A stretch of 64,000 bases of DNA from Glaciecola sp. HTCC2999 (GTDB taxonomy: Bacteria > Pseudomonadota > Gammaproteobacteria > Enterobacterales > Alteromonadaceae), in NCBI RefSeq assembly GCF_000155775.1, contig NZ_DS989812.1:117727-181726 (forward strand). The letters are read 5' to 3'. Under the pieces are notes generated by a model. It ran no database searches, had not been told where the DNA came from, and saw only the letters and a program-made list of their open reading frames with translations. This document shows, in pieces, positions 58,002-64,000 of the stretch. A program made the position numbers and the translations under genes. Numbering within the stretch: the first letter of the stretch is position 1; each line of letters begins with the position of its first letter.

Positions 58002-58772
58002 ATGCTAACGACCACTTTGTTAGATCCTATTTTGACGTTTTTACCTAATACCACACCACAAGCGTGGCTGGATGAGGCGATTAAACCAGAAAACTTGCCC
58101 TTGCTGTTAACTGATCATCTAATGTGTGAGCTCAAAGCAGCACAGACAGCGATGTTACTATTACGTCGATATGCCGTTGACAAAGATAGCTCTCAGGCAT
58201 TGTTGGAATGGCTAAAGCCCTTTGAAGACTTTGCTTACCGTAAAGTGGGTGATGGCGATTTATCCACTAAAATTACCTTATCCAAAAAACTCATTAGTCG
58301 CAGTAATTTTGAACATGGCGATGAGCTTATTGCTAAGATGGTATTACTAATTAAAGAAGAGCTTCATCATTTTGGTCAAGTGCTAGAAATCATGCAGTCA
58401 CGCAATATCCCTTATGACAATATCCCGGCCTCACGTTATGCGCGAAGCTTAATGCAACATGTGCGAACCCACGAGCCGGCAAAATTAACGGATACCTTGA
58501 TTTGTGGTGCATTTATTGAGGCTCGAAGCTGCGAGCGCTTTGCTGCCATTGCGCCTAACTTAGATGAGGAATTAAATAAATTTTATGTATCACTATTACG
58601 CTCTGAAGCGCGACATTTCAGTGATTATTTAGGTTTAGCGCAGTTAGTCAGTAAAGAAGATATCACTGAAAGAGTCGCTTATTTTCGGGCCATAGAAGGT
58701 CAGTTAATCGTCACTGATGATCCCGATTTTCGCTTTCATTCTGGAGTACCGATACAACTTGCGGTAGCTTAA
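58002..58772 (+). CDS. miaE: tRNA 2-methylthio-N6-isopentenyladenosine hydroxylase
   Basis: Di-iron monooxygenase for ms2io6A37 of tRNA. Ferritin-like four-helix fold with iron ligands in HLMCELKAAQTA, KEELHHFGQVLE, IEARSCERFAA and RSEARHFSDYL. Length 256 aa. Present in Salmonella, Pseudomonas and marine gammaproteobacteria but absent from E. coli K-12. It overlaps the convergent lpxH stop by 4 bp. Confidence 0.95.
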   Translation: MLTTTLLDPILTFLPNTTPQAWLDEAIKPENLPLLLTDHLMCELKAAQTAMLLLRRYAVDKDSSQALLEWLKPFEDFAYRKVGDGDLSTKITLSKKLISRSNFEHGDELIAKMVLLIKEELHHFGQVLEIMQSRNIPYDNIPASRYARSLMQHVRTHEPAKLTDTLICGAFIEARSCERFAAIAPNLDEELNKFYVSLLRSEARHFSDYLGLAQLVSKEDITERVAYFRAIEGQLIVTDDPDFRFHSGVPIQLAVA

Positions 58773-59527
58773 GTTTTTTTGAAAGTACGTTGTTGTAAGT
58801 CAAATTTGTGCGCATCGACTTTCAATACACTGCCTTGTGTATACCAATCACCTAAGACAATTCTCGTCGCGTCGGTTTTTTTATCTGATGTAGGTTCGTT
58901 GATTTTGACCGGATGGATATGAATATCGGGTCGATGGGTATGACCGTGGATCATACGTTTGACTTGATATTTTTGAAACAATTCTACCACTGCTGTTGGC
59001 GTGACATCCATAATATCCATGTTGAGTTGTTGCTTATTTTGAGCGGAGACATTTCTGCCCTTATGAGCGATTCGCTTACGCCAACTTAAAGGCAAAGATA
59101 ACATTAATTTTTGCCACCACCAAGAACGTGATTTTTTACGAAAACGCATATATTCAACATCATGAGTACATAGTTCATCACCATGCAGTAGCAATGTCGG
59201 AGTGTTGTATAAATTAATCACCGTTTGTTCAGGTAATAATGTCATGCCAGCGCTTGCGGCATATTGTTCTTTCAATACGAAATCACGATTACCATGGATA
59301 AAATAGACAGGTGTTGTTAAGGAGAGCTGTTTAAATGCTTGAGCAATAAGTTGAGTAAAAGGGTTAATATCATCATCCCCAATCCATACTTCAAATAAAT
59401 CGCCCAAGACATATAAAGCATCTGCTTTAGGTGCTTCCTCACGCAGAAAGGTCATCAAGCAATCTGTGATGTCTTGACGCTCTGCGCTAAGGTGTAAATC
59501 AGAAATGAAATAAGTAAAAGCACCCAT
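58769..59527 (-). CDS. lpxH: UDP-2,3-diacylglucosamine diphosphatase
   Basis: Lipid A pathway enzyme, calcineurin-like fold with two Mn ions. Motifs FISDLHLSAER, LGDLFEVWIGDDD, HGNRDFVLKE and HGHTHRPDIHIH are intact. 252 aa from ATG 59527, slightly longer than E. coli (240). ppiB lies 24 bp upstream, as in E. coli ppiB-lpxH. No clear Shine-Dalgarno precedes it, so coupling to ppiB is possible. Confidence 0.95.
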   Translation of the reverse strand: MGAFTYFISDLHLSAERQDITDCLMTFLREEAPKADALYVLGDLFEVWIGDDDINPFTQLIAQAFKQLSLTTPVYFIHGNRDFVLKEQYAASAGMTLLPEQTVINLYNTPTLLLHGDELCTHDVEYMRFRKKSRSWWWQKLMLSLPLSWRKRIAHKGRNVSAQNKQQLNMDIMDVTPTAVVELFQKYQVKRMIHGHTHRPDIHIHPVKINEPTSDKKTDATRIVLGDWYTQGSVLKVDAHKFDLQQRTFKKT

Positions 59528-59551
59528 TTTCAAATAAACCGAAATCGTCGA

Positions 59552-60052
59552 TTATTCGTTGATATCAACGGATTCAATCATCACTGTTTCTAATGGTACA
59601 TCGGCGTGAAAGCCAGAGTTACCTGTCGCGACTGCCTCAATGGCTTCAACAACTTCGATACCGGCAGTGACTTCACCAAATACACAATAACCCCATCCAC
59701 TAACCGATTCGCTAGTGTGATTTAGAAAATCGTTATCTTTGGCATTGATAAAAAATTGTGCAGTCGCTGAATGAGGGTCTTGAGTACGTGCCATTGCAAT
59801 TGACCCTTTCTTATTCACTAAGCCATTGTTTGCTTCGTTTTTGATTGGTGCTTTAGTATCCTTTTGATCCATGTCAGCTGTAAATCCGCCACCTTGGATC
59901 ATGAAACCTTTAATCACTCGATGAAAAATAGTGCCTTCAAAGAAGCCATCTTTGGCATAGCTTAGGAAATTTGCGACAGTTTCAGGTGCTTTTTCGCTAT
60001 TTAAGCTAATAGTAATTGCGCCATGATTTGTGTTTAAAGTAATAGAAGACAT
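59552..60052 (-). CDS. ppiB: Cytoplasmic peptidyl-prolyl isomerase B (cyclophilin)
   Basis: 166-aa cyclophilin. Active-site segments [15 protein letters not shown] and [17 protein letters not shown]. No signal peptide, so it is the cytoplasmic PpiB type. Divergent from cysS, a very common gammaproteobacterial arrangement. Confidence 0.96.
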   Translation of the reverse strand: MSSITLNTNHGAITISLNSEKAPETVANFLSYAKDGFFEGTIFHRVIKGFMIQGGGFTADMDQKDTKAPIKNEANNGLVNKKGSIAMARTQDPHSATAQFFINAKDNDFLNHTSESVSGWGYCVFGEVTAGIEVVEAIEAVATGNSGFHADVPLETVMIESVDINE

Positions 60053-60161
60053 GAAAGTACCCTTTATATAAATTAAGTGGGCGTATTCTAGCCTACTTTA
60101 TTGATAATTACGATGATTCTGCAGGTTTGGAATGGTAAACTACGCAAATATTAAGAGGTGG

Positions 60162-60167
60162 TATACT
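60162..60167 (+). promoter_or_regulatory. cysS -10 candidate
   Basis: TATACT preceded by TGG, an extended -10, 44 bp before the cysS start. No good -35. Confidence 0.45.
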
Positions 60168-60210
60168 TAACATCACCACAGCGTTAATTTAATACAGGAA
60201 TGATACATAC

Positions 60211-61590
60211 ATGTTACATATTTTTAATACGTTGACTCGGGAAAAAGCCCCGTTTGTACCACTTGAACCAAACAAAGTCGGCATGTATGTGTGTGGGATC
60301 ACGGTATATGATTTATCGCATATGGGTCATGCCCGTACGTATCTAAGTTTTGATGTCATGGTCCGCTATTTACGTCATATGGGATATGAAGTGAAATATG
60401 TGCGTAATATCACAGATGTTGATGACAAAATCATTCAACGTGCTATTGAAAACAATGAAACGATGTCTCAGCTTACTGAGCGAACAGTCGCGATGATGCA
60501 TGAAGATTTTGCGGCTTTAAATCTGTTACCACCAGATATTGAACCCCGTGTAACTACACATATGGCCGAAATCATCGAAGTGATAGAAAAGTTAGTAGCA
60601 AAAGGGCATGCCTATGTCGCTAGTTCTGGCGATGTGCTGTTTGATGTATCTACGTTCAAAGACTATGGTGCATTGAGTAAACAAGACTTAGACCAATTAC
60701 AATCAGGTGCACGTGTCGCTGTGGCCGATGGTAAAGATGATCCGATGGATTTTGTGTTATGGAAGAAAGCCAAAGCGAATGAGCCTAGCTGGTCGTCGCC
60801 TTGGGGAGAGGGGCGTCCTGGCTGGCACATTGAATGTTCAGCCATGAACCATAAACATTTAGGTAAACATTTTGATATTCATGGTGGCGGCTCAGACTTG
60901 ACCTTCCCGCATCATGAAAATGAAGTGGCTCAGTCATGTTGTGCGTTTGATACCCCTTATGTGAATACTTGGGTGCATACTGGCATGGTGCAAGTAGACA
61001 ATGAAAAAATGTCTAAATCGTTGGGTAACTTTTTTACCCTGCGCAGCGTTTTAGAACAGCATCATAAGGAAACATTACGTTTCTTTTTAATGTCGGCGCA
61101 TTACCGTTCACAATTGAGTTACTCTCAAGATAACCTTGAACAAGCACAATCTGGTCTTGAACGATTATACACAGCACTACGTGATGTCACTCCCGATAGT
61201 CGCACTGAATTAGGTTATGGTGGATATTTAGCGCGCTTTGAAGCGGCCATGAATGATGATTTTAATACACCTATAGCGTTTTCAGTATTATTTGATTGTG
61301 CGAAAGATTTGAATAAAGCTAAATCTACTGACCCTGCAGAAGCGTCTCGCTTAGCGCAAGTATTAATCTCACTGGGGGCTATTTTAGGCTGCCTACAAGA
61401 CGACCCAGTTAATTTTCTACAGAGTGATGCGGATATCGATGGGGAGGCTGTTGCAGCATTAATTGCACAGCGAAATCAAGCGCGTGCCGATAAAGACTGG
61501 GGCGCAGCTGATGCAGCCCGTGATGCACTAACCGCAATGGGGGTGGTGATTGAAGATAGCGCGACTGGCACGACATGGCGTAAAGCATAA
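60211..61590 (+). CDS. cysS: Cysteinyl-tRNA synthetase
   Basis: Class I synthetase. [17 protein letters not shown] contains the HIGH-like motif and a zinc Cys; KMSKS is in [24 protein letters not shown] is the zinc-binding region. Length 459 aa (E. coli 461). Confidence 0.98.
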   Translation: MLHIFNTLTREKAPFVPLEPNKVGMYVCGITVYDLSHMGHARTYLSFDVMVRYLRHMGYEVKYVRNITDVDDKIIQRAIENNETMSQLTERTVAMMHEDFAALNLLPPDIEPRVTTHMAEIIEVIEKLVAKGHAYVASSGDVLFDVSTFKDYGALSKQDLDQLQSGARVAVADGKDDPMDFVLWKKAKANEPSWSSPWGEGRPGWHIECSAMNHKHLGKHFDIHGGGSDLTFPHHENEVAQSCCAFDTPYVNTWVHTGMVQVDNEKMSKSLGNFFTLRSVLEQHHKETLRFFLMSAHYRSQLSYSQDNLEQAQSGLERLYTALRDVTPDSRTELGYGGYLARFEAAMNDDFNTPIAFSVLFDCAKDLNKAKSTDPAEASRLAQVLISLGAILGCLQDDPVNFLQSDADIDGEAVAALIAQRNQARADKDWGAADAARDALTAMGVVIEDSATGTTWRKA

Positions 61591-61647
61591 TGTCAGACAG
61601 AGGTGAGTTGCGTATTTGGCGTCAACTATTGTAATGCTGGCATAATC

Positions 61648-61673
61648 AAAGGGCATCTATTGATGCCTTTTTT
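61648..61673 (+). terminator. Terminator after cysS
   Basis: Stem GGCATC (61652-61657) with GATGCC (61662-61667), TATT loop, six T. The A run on the left suggests use by mltD on the minus strand too. Confidence 0.75.
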
Positions 61674-61684
61674 GTGCGCGTAGA

Positions 61685-63271
61685 TTATGAGGCGTTTGCT
61701 ATGCGGGTGACATCCACACTTAAACGTAAGCGTTGTCCTGGCTGTAAGTAACGCTGTTTATCAAGTTGATTCCATTTGACGATATCATTGATTTTGATAT
61801 TAAATTTCTGCCCGATCCGCGCCAGTGAATCCCCATTTTTAACGATATAGGTGATATTTCTCACGATACCTGAAGGTTTGTCGTTGGGGAGCCAGACGAC
61901 TAATTTTTGGCCCGGAAAAATAGGATCTTTGGGCGCTAAGCCGTTCCATTTAGCTATTGAACGTGTGCTGACTTTATATTTTTTAGCTAATTTCCAAAGT
62001 GAGTCACCCGTTCGGATCACATGCGTCAATTTTGCTTTATTTGAACGTTGACGTTTGTTTTTAATTGTCGCTAATCGCTGGGTTTTTGATAATGTATATT
62101 GATCCAATGATTTTAACGCTACAGGGACTAATAAATAATCGCCTTGGTAAATTACATTGCCATTGAGTTCATTGACCTGCTTTATGATATCAACACTGGT
62201 GTAATGTGCTTGGGCAATTTCCCCTAAATTATCACCAGGCTGAACTTGGTAACGTAACCAATTAATACGTTCTTTTGCCTGAGTTTGCGCTAATCTATCT
62301 TTAAATACTGTCGCTTTTTGGAGAGGTAATAGTAAGTGATGAGGACCATCGGGGGCTGTTGCCCAGCGATTAAACCCAGGGTTTAATGCATGTAATTCGG
62401 TCAGAGGTAAATCTGCAAAGTCAGCGGCTATCGCTAAATCAATTTGTGAATCTACAGTCACGATATCTAACACTGGCGCGTTAGCAATCACCGGCCAAGT
62501 GAAGTGTCCTTCAACGGCTTCTTGTTTTAATATATTAATTAAGGCCATCAACTTAGGCACATATTGACGGGTTTCTTGAGGTAAGTCCAGTGACCAAAAA
62601 TCAGTTGGTTTACTTAACCGTTCATTCTTTTTAATCGCTCGTCGGACTCGTCCTTCGCCAGAGTTATATGCTGCTAATGCGTGATACCAGTTACCATCAA
62701 AGTAACGATGTAAGTAAGCGAGGTATTTAACGGCACCTTGAGTGGCCTTGATGACATCACGTCGCCCGTCATACCACCAATTTTGTTCCATGCCAAAACG
62801 TTTGCCTGTCATTGGAATAAATTGCCATAAGCCTGAAGCACTGCCATGTGAATAAGCAAAAGGGTCAAATGCACTCTCAACAATGGGGAGTAGTGCTAAC
62901 TCGACTGGAAGATTATTTTCTTCTAAAGTCTGGACAATAAAATGCATAAAAGGACGAGCGCGTTCTGCTACTTTGTCCATGTATTGTGGATGCTTGAGAT
63001 ACCATTGTTGACGTTTTGTGATACGCGGATGTTCAGCATCTAAGGTAGTGGCATTAACAGCAATATATTCCCATAGATTAGTGATGTCAGCAGGTACCTG
63101 AGTATCGGTGAGTTCGACCGGTAATTCAATACTGGAAAGGGATTCGGTGACATTTTCGACAGGATGGATCAATTGTTCATTGTCGCTGACAACAGGTGCA
63201 TTGACGGTATGAGAAGTACTCATGCAGCCGCTAATGATGATTAAGTAAATGATAATTAATAAAAAACGCAT
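61685..63271 (-). CDS. mltD: Membrane-bound lytic murein transglycosylase D
   Basis: 528-aa lipoprotein with lipobox ISGC near residue 16. SLT domain with catalytic Glu in LPIVESAFDPFAYSHGSASGLW and YNSGEGRVRRA. It carries three LysM modules (starting near YQVQPGDNLGEI, HVIRTGDSLWKL and YIVKNGDSLARI) against two in E. coli MltD. Neighbour of gloB, as in E. coli. Confidence 0.95.
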   Translation of the reverse strand: MRFLLIIIYLIIISGCMSTSHTVNAPVVSDNEQLIHPVENVTESLSSIELPVELTDTQVPADITNLWEYIAVNATTLDAEHPRITKRQQWYLKHPQYMDKVAERARPFMHFIVQTLEENNLPVELALLPIVESAFDPFAYSHGSASGLWQFIPMTGKRFGMEQNWWYDGRRDVIKATQGAVKYLAYLHRYFDGNWYHALAAYNSGEGRVRRAIKKNERLSKPTDFWSLDLPQETRQYVPKLMALINILKQEAVEGHFTWPVIANAPVLDIVTVDSQIDLAIAADFADLPLTELHALNPGFNRWATAPDGPHHLLLPLQKATVFKDRLAQTQAKERINWLRYQVQPGDNLGEIAQAHYTSVDIIKQVNELNGNVIYQGDYLLVPVALKSLDQYTLSKTQRLATIKNKRQRSNKAKLTHVIRTGDSLWKLAKKYKVSTRSIAKWNGLAPKDPIFPGQKLVVWLPNDKPSGIVRNITYIVKNGDSLARIGQKFNIKINDIVKWNQLDKQRYLQPGQRLRLSVDVTRIANAS

Positions 63272-63331
63272 GAAACTCAGCTGTGTCGAAAAATAATCAG
63301 GCCAGATTATACATTAAAAAGTGACTCTTTT

Positions 63332-64000
63332 CTAAAATTCGTCTTTTGCTTGGCGTAATGCCGCGAATACTTGCACCGAATCTGAAAGTAAATTTTGGGC
63401 AAATTTATCAGCATAAAGTTTCACATTACTTTCGTTCAGTCGTAGGAATGGATTTAACTTTAACTGTTCTTGTAGCATTGTTGGTAGCGTGGGTTTGTTA
63501 TTAAAAATTTGACGTTCTACCCATAATTTGTATTGTTTGAGGTATTCATTATCGGGTTCAACATCCAAGGCAAATTCAATATTGGCTTGAGTGTATTCAT
63601 GCGTACAATACAACATGGTGTCGGTGGGTAATCTGGTAATTTTTTTAAGTGTCTCGGTCATTTGTCGTGGTGTGCCTTCAAATAAACGACCACATCCTAC
63701 TGAAAATAATGTATCCCCACAGAACAATACGCCTTTGGTATAAAACATTATATGATCAAGTGTATGCCCTGGGGCTTCTATGACAAAACACTCTAATTGC
63801 AGCTCGTTTAAATATATAACATCGTGTTCTTGAAGAGGCTGAGTAATCCCGGCAATGCTGGGGTTATTAGGACCAAATACCGGTAAGTCTGGAAAGGCTT
63901 GAGTCAGCGCTTTTATCCCCCCAGTGTGATCAGGGTGGTGATGGGTAATCAAGACTGCTGATAAGGTCAATTGCTGTTCGTTTAAAAATTGCATCACTGG
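63332..64000 (-). CDS. gloB: Hydroxyacylglutathione hydrolase, glyoxalase II (5' end outside window)
   Basis: Metallo-beta-lactamase fold. Metal motif LITHHHPDHTGG, PGHTLDHI, LFCGDTLFSVGCGRLFEGT and THEYTQANIEFAL are typical of GloB. The frame is open to the window edge, so roughly the first 35-40 residues are missing. It hydrolyses S-lactoylglutathione and depends on the glutathione made through GshA. Confidence 0.94.
   Translation of the reverse strand, partial: PVMQFLNEQQLTLSAVLITHHHPDHTGGIKALTQAFPDLPVFGPNNPSIAGITQPLQEHDVIYLNELQLECFVIEAPGHTLDHIMFYTKGVLFCGDTLFSVGCGRLFEGTPRQMTETLKKITRLPTDTMLYCTHEYTQANIEFALDVEPDNEYLKQYKLWVERQIFNNKPTLPTMLQEQLKLNPFLRLNESNVKLYADKFAQNLLSDSVQVFAALRQAKDEF

Overview
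The window looks like a core chromosome segment of a marine-type gammaproteobacterium, most likely Alteromonadales and near Shewanella or Moritella-like lineages. This is inferred from protein families, an AT-rich base composition judged by eye, and gene order. Several blocks match the Escherichia coli arrangement: qmcA-nfeD; holD-rimI-(x)-prfC; prfB-lysS; smrB/prmB-aroC; yoaA-tsaB-slp; epmC/yfcL/mnmC/fabB; pdxB-asd-(fimV)-truA-accD-folC-dedD-cvpA-purF; lpxH-ppiB/cysS; gloB-mltD. I see no rRNA, tRNA, CRISPR array, insertion sequence, integrase or prophage gene.

Layout. 1-4.8 kb: membrane quality-control pair qmcA (cut by the left edge) and nfeD, then holD and rimI, then a large hybrid histidine kinase on the minus strand where E. 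coli has yjjG. 5-12 kb: translation block with RF3, ArgRS, an FMN reductase, RF2 with its programmed +1 frameshift, and LysRS. 12-21 kb: panE and an RluA-type enzyme, an orphan Hpt protein, gshA, a lytic-transglycosylase-like lipoprotein, a 41-residue membrane protein behind two FNR-type sites, smrB/prmB/aroC, then iron and oxidative-stress genes (sodB, grxD, bfd, 2-Cys peroxiredoxin). 22-33 kb: yoaA-tsaB-slp-hydrolase, an M61 peptidase, an Mpo1-like protein, a DUF6279 lipoprotein, an EamA transporter, rnd-ycgL-ycgN and dsbB. 33.5-45.4 kb: lipid metabolism around fadR (GMC oxidoreductase, fadH, thioesterase, fabB) with epmC, a NAD-kinase-like protein, yfcL and mnmC. 45.4-57 kb: a class II aldolase/hydrolase pair, a pdxB interrupted by an in-frame stop, asd, a FimV/HubP-like protein, truA, and the accD-purF run. 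57-64 kb: a Yip1-type membrane protein, miaE, lpxH, ppiB, cysS, mltD, and gloB cut by the right edge.

Themes. Translation termination and rescue genes are well represented (prfC, prfB, prmB, smrB, epmC). Fatty-acid control is visible in the DNA: FadR-like operators lie at the fadR and fabB promoters. The observations most worth a second look are the TGA inside pdxB, the tandem FNR-type promoter of the 41-residue protein, a 15-bp tandem repeat that lengthens a linker in HolD, a long hairpin before prfB, and a minus-strand terminator behind gshA that may end an antisense transcript from smrB. I did not find a convincing new multi-gene system.
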